This document shows, piece by piece, positions 44,091-51,314 of a stretch of 64,000 bases of DNA. The translations under genes and the position numbers were made by a program. The stretch's first letter is position 1. Each line of letters opens with the position of its first letter. The DNA comes from Streptomyces inhibens (GTDB lineage: Bacteria > Actinomycetota > Actinomycetes > Streptomycetales > Streptomycetaceae), in NCBI RefSeq assembly GCF_003389455.1, contig NZ_QUAC01000209.1, positions 46,859-110,858 on the forward strand, written 5' to 3'. The notes below the pieces were generated by a model. It was not told the origin of the DNA. It did not search any database and saw only the letters and a list, made by a program, of their open reading frames with translations.

Positions 44091-44480
44091 TCAACGGCCC
44101 ACCTGGGCAGCGACAGCTGGCGACACGGCCGCGTCACGATGGGCATCAAGGGCGACGGGATCCCCGACCGCCGTCACCGTCGTGCCAAGCCCGAAGCCGA
44201 AGTGCGCCGCAAGGCACGCAAGTTGGAACAGCTCCGCGACAAGGCGCGCGCACCCAAGGCCGACCGTAAGCCGACCGTCGCCTGTACGACGGGAGCCGTC
44301 ACACCGCGGGGACGATCCTCAACGAGCTGGGTGTGGACATGCCCACGATCATGAAGATCCTTCGGCACACCGACGCGACGCGGCGCATGGGAGACACCTT
44401 CATCCCCCGCCCGGAACCCGCGCCTGAGACCACCGGCACCCGACCGGCCCGCGCCCGGTGTCGGCGCCGCATCCGGTGAA
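44091..44480 (+). pseudogene. Decayed tyrosine-recombinase (integrase) remnant
   Basis: Frame a (44091–44279) encodes an integrase N-terminus: HLGSDSWRHGRVTMGIKGDG and PDRRHRRAKPEAEVRRKARKL. Then the frame and a large central part are lost. Frame b (from 44285) encodes the catalytic end: YDGSRHTAGTILNELGVDMP and IMKILRHTDATRRM (His-x-x-x conserved HTAGT box). About 250 residues, including the catalytic Arg/His core and Tyr context, are missing. The N-terminus matches the live integrase at 63936 (VYLGGDGWWHG), so it is a relic of a related AICE. It ends beside a hairpin and a tRNA-Thr 3' half, the normal int-att order. Confidence 0.8.
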
Positions 44481-44485
44481 AGCAA

Positions 44486-44520
44486 AAGCCCCAGGTCACG
44501 GCGAGTGAGTCCTGGGGCTT
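44486..44520 (+). terminator. Hairpin adjoining att(Thr)
   Basis: AAGCCCCAGG pairs with CCTGGGGCTT, right after the integrase remnant and directly before the tRNA-Thr 3' half. Confidence 0.7.
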
Positions 44521-44525
44521 CTACA

Positions 44526-44569
44526 GAGCCGCCTTCGGGATTCGAACCCGAGACCTACGCATTACGAGT
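44526..44569 (-). other. tRNA-Thr(CGU) 3' half: attachment-site copy
   Basis: On the minus strand: anticodon loop CTCGTAA, T-arm GGGTTCGAATCCC and acceptor AAGGCGGCT, identical to a normal 3' half. The 5' half is absent; the match stops at the anticodon stem. This is what integration of a tRNA-targeting element leaves on one side. The intact tRNA should lie to the right, beyond the integrase and outside the window. Confidence 0.8.
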
Positions 44570-44735
44570 TGTCCGATCTTGGTCCGGGCCCGTCCACACT
44601 CGTACGAAGCAGCAGCTCAGCGGCGGCTTTGAATCACGACGGAGCGATGCGGACAGCTACGGAAGGCGCGGCAACCGAGACCACAAGTGAGACCAGAGCA
44701 ACCGCCTGGTCACGCAGCACCTGGGGCCTCGCGGG
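44570..44735. other. Short non-coding gap
   Basis: No gene seen. GAGACCA occurs twice (near 44676 and 44690), possible minor arm sites. Confidence 0.25.
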
Positions 44736-45179
44736 CTAAGCCCTACCGCGCCGGCTGGGAACGGCGATGTGTAGCTGTTGGAGACCGTACAGAGCAGCAT
44801 GGAACGCAGCCGCGATCTCGCGCGCCTTCTTCTCGCTCTCGATCGGCCACATGGAGATGTAGTCAGCCCCAACGTTGGCCTTCGTCACAGTGCCAGCGAC
44901 TACCAACGCTTCAGCCGCAGCCTGCAGGACCGTCACCGCCTGGTCCGGGACGATGGGCTTGCTGCTGGCCATGGCGTCAAGTTCCACCTTCCAATGCCGC
45001 CCCTGACGAGCGATGCACACAAAGATCGCGTCGTTGGTCTTGGCACTTCTATAGGCCGCGTGGTGGGCTTCCGGCTTGGTGCAGTCGGGGATGAGTGCAG
45101 CTTGGAGAGGCGTTCCAGGCGTCGACATGTCCACATCGTCGCAGGCGCTCACGCCATCAATCAGGCGAACACCGATCAT
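44736..45179 (-). CDS. Hypothetical protein
   Basis: About 147 residues if the ATG at 45179 is used; an upstream ATG at 45242 would add 21 residues and no start has a good Shine–Dalgarno. Contains TNDAIFVCIARQGRHWKVE and a helical C-terminus (EKKAREIAAAFHAALYGLQQL). No recognised domain. Lies between the Thr and Pro attachment remnants, so it is probably cargo of an older element. Confidence 0.45.
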   Translation of the reverse strand: MIGVRLIDGVSACDDVDMSTPGTPLQAALIPDCTKPEAHHAAYRSAKTNDAIFVCIARQGRHWKVELDAMASSKPIVPDQAVTVLQAAAEALVVAGTVTKANVGADYISMWPIESEKKAREIAAAFHAALYGLQQLHIAVPSRRGRA

Positions 45180-45357
45180 CACAGCTGACCCGCAGCGCCC
45201 GTCAGAGCACGTTGTCGATGGCCGGGAGCGTGAGGTGGCCATCAGTGACTGTCGTCAGGCCAACGTTCGCCTTGAGGGGGCTCCCCCATCATCGACCCCA
45301 GCCGCGAGACCTCGCACAAGGTTCATCAGATCGCCCAAAGGTCGGGAACCGATGAAC

Positions 45358-45384
45358 GGCCGGATCCTCAGCGAGGATCCGGCC
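45358..45384. terminator. Perfect 12-bp hairpin adjoining att(Pro)
   Basis: GGCCGGATCCTC – AGC – GAGGATCCGGCC, followed by CTT. Same hairpin-then-att order as at Thr and Gly. Confidence 0.75.
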
Positions 45385-45403
45385 CTTGACCTGACGTTTC
45401 GAC

Positions 45404-45450
45404 TGTCGGGGCGGTGGGAGTTGAATCCACGAGCTCTTTGTCCCGAATGA
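45404..45450 (-). other. tRNA-Pro(GGG) 3' half remnant
   Basis: On the minus strand: loop TTCGGGA, then AAAGAG, a T-arm GTGGATTCAACTCCCAC with one stem mismatch, and acceptor CGCCCCGA. The 5' half is absent. Mismatches show it has decayed more than the Thr copy. Confidence 0.6.
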
Positions 45451-45851
45451 GGTCCGGATGAATCCCGCACCTTGGGAACGACGCATGATGCCAGGTCAGG
45501 CCCTCGGCATGAGTTGGTTTGGCGTGTCGGGCGGTGCTGGTCGGGAGAAGATCTTCTCCCAGATTTCTCCCGCCAAGGCGCCCCGGCGTCCAGCGCTATC
45601 CGGGTCGAGGTTTCGCAGTCGCATGCCCCTGGCGCCCTGCATGGCCCGGCGGCGCTGGGTGGCCTGTCCGGTCAGCGCCACAGCGAATTTCGGGCCTGCG
45701 TCCCGCTGGTCGCGGCCAGCGTGCCCCATCAGTCGTGTGCCGGCGGGGCGATGGCGCCCCGCGTTCGCGGACCGCCGTTGTCAGAGGGATCAAGGACGAT
45801 GGCACCGCCCAGCATCAGATAGCTTGCAGCCCTTGCTTGAAAGGACCCTCT

Positions 45852-46481
45852 GTGGCTCAATCCTTCACCGTTCACTTGAACATGGGCGGGCACCGTATCG
45901 AAAACGTCTCCTTGAACTGGGGGCTCGGCGGAAGCGGCGCGCGGCGGGACGCTCCGAGCTATGGCACGGACATTGAAGTTCCGGCTGTGGTCGAGATTCT
46001 TGACCTGATCGCGAGTGGAGAGATCTCTGCGGAAGATGCCCGCGACAACCTGAAGCGTCTCGCGTCTGTGATCAAGGAACGCATGGACCGTGAGTACGAC
46101 GAACTCATTGAGGCCATGGAGCAGCCCTCGCCCCGCTCCGCGCCCAAGCAGGAGCGGTTCGACGATCGGTGGGTCTACGCCATATCGACCGATGACAATC
46201 CGGACGCGATCAAGATCGGAGTCGCAAAGGACATTGCTCAACGTGTGAAGTCTCTGCAAGTGGGATCTGCGAACAGGCTAGAACTCCGCTGGAGCGCTCG
46301 TGGTGGGTACCCGCTGGAGCGGCACCTGCACAACCACTTCGAGAAGGTATGTACCCACGGTGAGTGGTTTAACTTCCAGGGCGTTACTGATGCCGTCGCA
46401 GAGATCGACATGACCGCGCGCCACTTCCTTCGCCGTTACAACGACGCTCAGCGCACCGAAACCAGCCCACCTGCTCGCTGA
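45852..46481 (+). CDS. GIY-YIG-like (T5orf172/MUG113 type) domain protein
   Basis: 209 residues from GTG 45852. Residues 1–55 are beta-rich and unassigned; residues 60–105 are helical (ISAEDARDNLKRLASVI). Residues 118–185 look like the T5orf172/MUG113 variant of the GIY-YIG nuclease fold: WVYAIST, AIKIGVAKDIAQRVKSLQVG, LERHLHNHFEK, GEWFNF. The Arg in 'QRVKSLQ' and Glu in 'LERHLH' fit the catalytic positions. Such proteins occur on phages and mobile elements. It ends 60 bases before att(Gly). Confidence 0.7.
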   Translation: MAQSFTVHLNMGGHRIENVSLNWGLGGSGARRDAPSYGTDIEVPAVVEILDLIASGEISAEDARDNLKRLASVIKERMDREYDELIEAMEQPSPRSAPKQERFDDRWVYAISTDDNPDAIKIGVAKDIAQRVKSLQVGSANRLELRWSARGGYPLERHLHNHFEKVCTHGEWFNFQGVTDAVAEIDMTARHFLRRYNDAQRTETSPPAR

Positions 46482-46858
46482 CCGCGCGGCGCTATGTTCC
46501 AAGCCCCAGGGGTTGTACCCCTGAGCTGGGCCTTGATCTTTGGAGCGGGCGAGGGGATTCGAACCCGCGCTCTGAGCTTGGGAATCCCGGGGTACTTTCG
46601 TGAGATCGTCACTCCGACCTGCGAGTATGACACCCGATGGGCGAGACAGCGGCTACCGAGATTCGCCGCTGTTGACCGCAGCCATCCACCTGAGGTGGTG
46701 CCTAGGTGGTGCGCGGTGGTGCGGCTTCGGGCCCGAAGGCAGACGCCTTCGACGTCTGCGACCTAACGAGCGCGATCTACGATGCATCTATCGGTTGTGA
46801 TCACATGGACGGGTGGGCGGATCATCCGAGATGAGAACATCCCGGGGCTCTAGATGAT
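46482..46858. promoter_or_regulatory. Hairpin, att(Gly) and arm-type direct repeats
   Basis: A stem CAGGGG/CCCCTG at 46507–46523 precedes the tRNA-Gly half (46541–46586). Then GGTGGTGC occurs at 46694, 46705 and 46715, spaced 11 and 10 bases. Such helically phased repeats beside a core site are typical of integrase arm or Xis sites. No gene seen. Confidence 0.5.
46541..46586 (-). other. tRNA-Gly(CCC) 3' half: attachment-site copy
   Basis: On the minus strand: loop TTCCCAA, stem GCTCA, T-arm GCGGGTTCGAATCCCCT (one mispair), acceptor CGCCCGC, then TCCA. The 5' half is missing. Candidate left end of the present AICE. Confidence 0.7.
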
Positions 46859-47176
46859 CTAGAAGGGAGGTATGCAGACCCTTCTGTTTGTTTCCGTATA
46901 TGTCCCCGTGGCGGAATTGAAGATCCGCTCCTTGAAGAAGGTGCAGATAACACCGCCACCGCCACCGCCACCGCCCCCGCCGCCGGGGCGCCCACATCTA
47001 CGCGGGTGGCGGTCGCACCAGTTGTTCGGCAGGGACTGTGATTGTGATGCGGTGGTCTGTGAGTGATCCTGTGGGGCCGCCTGGGCTACGGGCGCAGCTA
47101 CTGAAAAGGCAAGCGCTGAGGCCAAGACGGATGCACACACGAACCCGGGGATTCGTCTACACACAGTTCTAGTCAT
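46859..47176 (-). CDS. Small secreted protein with polyglycine tract
   Basis: 105 residues from ATG 47176 (GAGG six bases upstream; ATG 47188 also possible). Signal peptide 1–33 ending AQA, a Gln/Ser-rich stretch, WCDRHPRRCGRP, then eleven glycines encoded by GGC/GGT/GGG repeats, and a short tail with two cysteines. No known family. The glycine tract should be prone to slippage. Confidence 0.6.
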   Translation of the reverse strand: MTRTVCRRIPGFVCASVLASALAFSVAAPVAQAAPQDHSQTTASQSQSLPNNWCDRHPRRCGRPGGGGGGGGGGGVICTFFKERIFNSATGTYTETNRRVCIPPF

Positions 47177-47342
47177 GATGAACCTCATGTCCTGTGGAGG
47201 CCCCCGAGTTCTGCTGATCCCCCGTAACTCCACGCTCCGCCTCTTGCTAGCGCCTGGCAACTCCGCGCCTACCGGCCGAGATGTGCCCCCTCAGCTAGTA
47301 CCGAGAGGGCCGCCGATGACTCATACACGCACGGGGCATTGC

Positions 47343-47385
47343 CCGCCCCCGCCACCAGTACGGGGGAGCCTGGTGGCGGGGGCGG
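47343..47385. terminator. 16-bp stem hairpin
   Basis: CCGCCCCCGCCACCAG pairs perfectly with 47370–47385. It separates the secreted-protein gene from the two small minus-strand genes. Confidence 0.75.
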
Positions 47386-47411
47386 AGTCTTGGGGCGAAT
47401 GATTCATTCAT

Positions 47412-47639
47412 TCACTGGCGCGTGTAGACGATCTCTCCGAAGATCACGGTGACCCGTTGCTCAGCCTGCCGGTACACATAGACCTCGCCCTCGGCGAGCA
47501 TCGGCTCACGGTGATCGAAGTGCAGGATCTTCGCGGCGTTACGTGCCGTGACCATGTCGCTGATCGGGAGGTACACCCCATCGCCGTGCCAACGGAGCAC
47601 CTGGCTCGCAGGGCTTACGGTCGCCCATCGATCAGCCAT
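47412..47639 (-). CDS. Hypothetical small protein
   Basis: 75 residues, beta-rich (VLRWHGDGVYLPISDMVTA, GEVYVYRQAEQRVTVIFGE). Its ATG lies inside the preceding minus-strand gene (25-base overlap), so the two form a coupled pair. No recognised family. Confidence 0.55.
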   Translation of the reverse strand: MADRWATVSPASQVLRWHGDGVYLPISDMVTARNAAKILHFDHREPMLAEGEVYVYRQAEQRVTVIFGEIVYTRQ

Positions 47640-47926
47640 TCCTTAACAAGGAATGCTGGTGGCTGTGTCGCCACGTGGGGGCGGATAGCCGACGAGATGA
47701 CCTCAGCGAGCTCGTCCACCGTGCGTACCACGACGCTCGGCGGTGTGATCCAGACACGAGGCGGGGAGTCGGGGTCATCGTCGTTGGTGTAGAGCTGTGC
47801 GTATAGGTGCCCCGCCCCTTCCTCTTCCCCCCACGTGCTGTAGTCGTTCCAGCCAGGCATTTCGAACGAATAGATGGACAATCTTCCGCACCCTCCCGAG
47901 TTGCTGACTTCGTCTGGCATGAACAA
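47615..47926 (-). CDS. Hypothetical protein
   Basis: 103 residues (101 if the second Met is used). Acidic, with VWITPPSVVVRTVDELAEVISSAIRP, a strand-helix pattern. No recognised domain. First gene of the two-gene minus-strand unit. Confidence 0.5.
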   Translation of the reverse strand: MFMPDEVSNSGGCGRLSIYSFEMPGWNDYSTWGEEEGAGHLYAQLYTNDDDPDSPPRVWITPPSVVVRTVDELAEVISSAIRPHVATQPPAFLVKEWLIDGRP

Positions 47927-48084
47927 GGTCAGAAGCTAGTGCCTGCCGAGCGGTGCCAGTGAGCAAATCAGCGTTAAGGCAGGTCAGCGGGCCAGCTCCG
48001 TTCCTTCCGGAGGCATGCGTGCGAAGCTGGATACGGTGAGCTGCCGACGGTGGCCACCTACGGGACGGATGAAGGGGAGAGCGC

Positions 48085-48531
48085 GTGCCGCAGGCCAGTC
48101 CGCGAGGTACGTACCTGCAAATCTCGGAGTCTCTGCGTCTGAAGATCGAGGAGGGTGAGATCAGCGAGGGTCTGCCGTCCGAAGCGGAGCTGATGAGCAC
48201 GTATGGCGTCGGCCGCAGCACCATCGGGCGAGCGCTCAAAGCGCTCAAGGCGGACGGCATCATTGAGTCTGTTCAAGGGGCCGGCTGGTACGTGGCTGGG
48301 ACGGGTGACCGTCGTCCGCTGGTAGATCGGGTGACCGATCTCCTCCGTGCTGACGGCGTGCAGGTCGGCGATTCCTTCCCCTCCGAGAAAGAGTTGTGCG
48401 AGCGGTTCGGGGTGTCTCGTACTGCGGTACGGTCCGCGATCGCGCAGATGGAGGGGCGAGGCCTCATCGCGATGAGCGCGAGCCGCCGGCGTGAAGTACG
48501 CGCCCTCCCGGTCGAGGCGTCTGGCTCGTAG
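48085..48531 (+). CDS. Double GntR-type winged-helix regulator
   Basis: 148 residues from GTG 48085 (GGGGAGAG upstream). Two GntR winged helices in tandem: residues 9–68 (LPSEAELMSTYGVGRSTIGRALKAL) and 78–140 (FPSEKELCERFGVSRTAVRSAIAQM). No ligand-binding domain. One polypeptide could bind a palindrome as an intramolecular dimer. Position at the start of the AICE regulatory block suggests control of excision or transfer, like KorSA in pSAM2. Confidence 0.85.
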   Translation: MPQASPRGTYLQISESLRLKIEEGEISEGLPSEAELMSTYGVGRSTIGRALKALKADGIIESVQGAGWYVAGTGDRRPLVDRVTDLLRADGVQVGDSFPSEKELCERFGVSRTAVRSAIAQMEGRGLIAMSASRRREVRALPVEASGS

Positions 48532-48542
48532 CCTTGGTCACC

Positions 48543-49094
48543 ATGGATCTCACCAAGCGGGCATATGGCCTCGCCGAATCGCTGCTGTCCGAACCACTGC
48601 CGCGGCGTTGGGCGCACTCCCTCGGCGTCGCCGAACGCGCCCGCTCCCTCCAGTCGATCCTGGGGGACGACGCCGGTCTGATGGAAGCAGCAGCCGTCCT
48701 GCATGACGTCGGATACTCGCCGCGTATTGCATCCTCGGGCTTCCATCCTCTCGATGGGGCCCGGTTCCTTCGTGATCAGGAAGGCCTGGACGAGCGGGTT
48801 GTGCGCCTCGTTGCACACCATTCATATGCTCTGCTGGAAGCCGAAGAGCGCGGACTCCGAGAGGAGTTGGCGGGTGAATTCGAGTTGGAGCGGCCAGAGT
48901 TGGTCGATGCGTTGATCTTCTGCGACATGACGACGACACCGGACGGTGGTCACACGACGTCGGACGCCCGTGTCTCTGAGATCGTCAGCCGGTACGGCCC
49001 GGATACGATCGTGGGCCGCTTCATCCAGCGTGCTGCCCCCGAGATTCACGCATCTGTGCAGCGTGTCGAGGGCCGCCTCGCGGCCGTGGGCTAA
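48543..49094 (+). CDS. HD-domain phosphohydrolase
   Basis: 183 residues from ATG 48543. HD-domain ligands: H in RRWAHSLGVAERA, HD in AAVLHDVGYSP, H in LVAHHSY and D in DALIFCDM. Likely metal-dependent phosphatase or phosphodiesterase on nucleotides. It follows the GntR gene by 11 bases. HD proteins beside Nudix proteins recur on AICEs; the substrate is unknown. Confidence 0.88.
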   Translation: MDLTKRAYGLAESLLSEPLPRRWAHSLGVAERARSLQSILGDDAGLMEAAAVLHDVGYSPRIASSGFHPLDGARFLRDQEGLDERVVRLVAHHSYALLEAEERGLREELAGEFELERPELVDALIFCDMTTTPDGGHTTSDARVSEIVSRYGPDTIVGRFIQRAAPEIHASVQRVEGRLAAVG

Positions 49095-49099
49095 TCGAG

Positions 49100-49573
49100 C
49101 TAACCGATGTAGGGGGCCGTGCGCGTCCGGTCAAGGCCGTGCGTGATCCGGAGCCGCATTGACGGATGAATGTCCAGTTTTTGGAGGTCCGTTGGGGATA
49201 CCCAGCGGACCTCCTTGGATTCAGAACTCGTGCGCAGTGCGCCGCCAACGGGGCGTGCGTGAAAGCAGATGGAGAATTGTTGGCGTACCTCGCCGTCGTC
49301 GTACGCCATGACATGCTGTGGGTCGGTGTAGAGACCCACAATGTCCTCAACGATGACAGAGATGCCGGTCTCTTCTTCGACCTCACGCACGACCGTCTGC
49401 GCGACGTCCTCGCCGACGTCATGCCCGCCACCGGGCAGGGCCCACCGGTCGTTATCCGTCTTGTGGATGAGCAGCAAGCGCCCGCTGTCGTCGCAGACCA
49501 CCGCCGTCACGGACGGGACAACAGAGTTGGCCGCAGGAGCATCGGGGTCGCGGTAGTAGTCGATTCGACTCAT
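49100..49573 (-). CDS. Nudix hydrolase (Pif-like position)
   Basis: 157 residues from ATG 49573. Nudix box is GGGHDVGEDVAQTVVREV followed by EEETGI (G-x5-E-x7-R-E-x2-E-E-x-G). In pSAM2 the transfer-immunity factor Pif is a Nudix protein; here the gene sits at the equivalent place. Downstream of the HTH gene by 10 bases, same unit. Convergent with the HD gene. Confidence 0.9.
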   Translation of the reverse strand: MSRIDYYRDPDAPAANSVVPSVTAVVCDDSGRLLLIHKTDNDRWALPGGGHDVGEDVAQTVVREVEEETGISVIVEDIVGLYTDPQHVMAYDDGEVRQQFSICFHARPVGGALRTSSESKEVRWVSPTDLQKLDIHPSMRLRITHGLDRTRTAPYIG

Positions 49574-49583
49574 GCGCGGTGCC

Positions 49584-50339
49584 TCAGCAATCGGTAGGTG
49601 AAGAGATGGGGCGGGCTGATTGCCAGACCCTTTCGACGCTCTCAGCGTACGAGTCGAAAAGCTCGCCGCCCGGGACCCTTTGCAGGTGCAGCACTGGGGC
49701 CAAGTACGCGCCGACGCCGTAAAGGTGGCCGTTCGCCAGCATCTCGTCGTCAGCACGGTAGATGGAGTTGTAGAGGGTCGTTCCGTGGAGTCGGAATTCC
49801 ACTCCGGGTAGGCCGAAAAGTCCGCTGTAGTTGATCAGCGCATTGCGGATCTTTCCCGCCATCGCCGCGCCGATCCCCTCATCCCTGCCTCGTACGGCGA
49901 CCGCTTCGCTCTCGGGCTCGCCGAGCATGAAGCGGACCGGGACGCCGGCCGCAGACTTCTCCTTCACGACTCTGAGGAAGGCTGGATCCTCGGTCAGCCA
50001 AAACCCGGAGTAGACCAGCACATCGAATTGGTGCCGTGCCTGCGCGTAAAGGGTGGGCCACATGCTCTGCATCACCACGGAACGGTGCGGATAGACCTTG
50101 ACGACCTCGGCGTTGCCCGACGCCGTGATTTGCGCGGACGTCCGTTCATCCGGCCAGAGGTACGAGACTTCAACTTTGAGCAGCGAGGCGACTGCGTACT
50201 GGAATCGCCGGTAGGGCTTGCGTTCAGGCTCGTTGATCCAGCGTTCCACCGTCTTGGAGGCGACGCCTAGCCGGTCGGCCACTTCGTCTAAGGACAGGCC
50301 GAGATCCACGATCGCGCCGCGCAACCGCTCGTTTGCCAC
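49584..50339 (-). CDS. XRE-type HTH regulator with C-terminal PLD-like (DUF5919-type) domain
   Basis: 251 residues. HTH at 5–50 (LSLDEVADRLGVASKTVERWI). Residues 80–245 form a domain seen in actinobacterial HTH proteins, related to phospholipase-D-like folds (FDVLVYSGFWLTED, GVPVRFMLGEPES). No HxK motifs are visible, so it is probably a sensor and not an enzyme. Divergent from a 700-bp regulatory region with direct and inverted repeats. Confidence 0.8.
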   Translation of the reverse strand: MANERLRGAIVDLGLSLDEVADRLGVASKTVERWINEPERKPYRRFQYAVASLLKVEVSYLWPDERTSAQITASGNAEVVKVYPHRSVVMQSMWPTLYAQARHQFDVLVYSGFWLTEDPAFLRVVKEKSAAGVPVRFMLGEPESEAVAVRGRDEGIGAAMAGKIRNALINYSGLFGLPGVEFRLHGTTLYNSIYRADDEMLANGHLYGVGAYLAPVLHLQRVPGGELFDSYAESVERVWQSARPISSPTDC

Positions 50340-51044
50340 ATCAACCCCTTGTGGCTCGGGACGACTTGGGACGACTTCACCGTATCGAGTCGTACCTGAC
50401 TCGTACAGGTACGGAGTCGAGCGTCTGGCGCCGACGGAGCAATCTCTAACTAGGGCCGGTCGGAGCAGTCGTCACCGATCGGCACCCCGAAGGACTTGAC
50501 GGTCGAACCTTCGACCGGCATGGTGAGAGGCATGTAATACATGCATCGCTTCCACCGTTCAACGACAACTCCACAGCGTGATCCACCGCATCAGGACGAC
50601 CGTGAGTGCACCGGCCGAGGCGAGTGGAGACCCGTCGGCAGCAGTAGTCACCACGTGGCTATATCGGACGCCGCGCCACGATCTGCGGGGATTGCCTCGC
50701 AGGGAGCGCTAGTCGCAGGGCTGGACCGACGCGAAAGAACGACGCGGCACACCACACCTTTTCGTCGCCACGATGTCCGGGAGGGGCTCCCCGGACCGAG
50801 CGCGGCCGCGTCCATGCGAGACCCACGGCCCCTGGCAGGAGCCACACGCACCACCTCGATTGCCGGAGCGCTTCGCGCTTAGGCCGGTTGCCTCCTCCGT
50901 CCGTCCGGCGCCTCAAAGGGCCGTACGGACGGGGTTGAGGGGAGCCGGAGGTCCATTCCTGCTTCACCCGTTAACGGCGTGCGGCCCCGGTGTCCTACCA
51001 CCGGGGCCGCTTCGGGCCGTTCCACTGTGAGGAGACAACGACCC
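50340..51044. promoter_or_regulatory. Large regulatory intergenic region of the AICE
   Basis: Close to the HTH gene: two copies of GGGACGACTT (50358, 50368) and an inverted repeat CGTACCTG/CAGGTACG (50391–50413). A perfect palindrome CGGTCGAA-CC-TTCGACCG lies at 50500–50517, overlapping TTGACG (-35-like). A plus-strand open frame at 50541–50882 has no motif or ribosome site and I do not call it. The region ends with a 12-bp stem hairpin at 50981–51010 (GCGGCCCCGGTG arms) just ahead of the spread-gene operon. Confidence 0.6.
50981..51010 (+). terminator. Leader hairpin 1 (before DUF6284 gene)
   Basis: GCGGCCCCGGTG pairs with CACCGGGGCCGC, 35 bases before the next start. One of five similar hairpins placed directly upstream of AICE genes. 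Confidence 0.7.
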
Positions 51045-51314
51045 ATGAAGAACATCGCTGCACTTCAGGCGGTTGTTACCGCCAACCCGCCCGTCGGTGG
51101 CCCGACGGCCGCGGAGCTGGATGCGATCGAGGCGGAGATGCCGGTCATTGCGGCGGAGGTTGAGCTGCTGGACGCGCAGATCATGATCCTCGACCGCACG
51201 CCGTCCGAGGTGGACGAGCGCCGCATTCGGCGGGCACGGCGCAAGGTGCTCGCCGCGCGCCGCGAGATCGCGAACCTGTCCGACGCGGCGTTCGTGCCGG
51301 AGGTAGGGGCATGA
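51045..51314 (+). CDS. DUF6284-like small protein
   Basis: 89 residues from ATG 51045 (GAGGAG upstream). All-helical: AAELDAIEAEMPVIAAEVELLDAQIMIL then RRIRRARRKVLAARREIANL. Recurrent on Streptomyces AICEs ahead of SpdB-type genes; function unknown. Overlaps the next gene by 4 bases. Confidence 0.75.
   Translation: MKNIAALQAVVTANPPVGGPTAAELDAIEAEMPVIAAEVELLDAQIMILDRTPSEVDERRIRRARRKVLAARREIANLSDAAFVPEVGA

Larger units (their letters stand above)
45180..45851. other. Non-coding stretch around the att(Pro) remnant
   Basis: Apart from the hairpin and tRNA-Pro half listed separately I see no convincing gene. Between 45490 and 45730 a minus-strand open frame exists but has no start signal or recognisable motif. 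AAGGA before GTG 45852 is the ribosome site of the next gene. Confidence 0.35.

Noticed and set aside
45490..45730. Minus-strand frame near att(Pro) as another integrase relic
   Set aside because: No integrase motif could be recognised in any frame.
44526..46586. Complete tRNA genes
   Set aside because: Only 3' halves are present; no D-arm or 5' acceptor strand can be paired.
50541..50882. 113-codon plus-strand open frame
   Set aside because: Arg/His/Thr-rich with no motif, no ribosome site, and inside a regulatory gap; weak coding bias.
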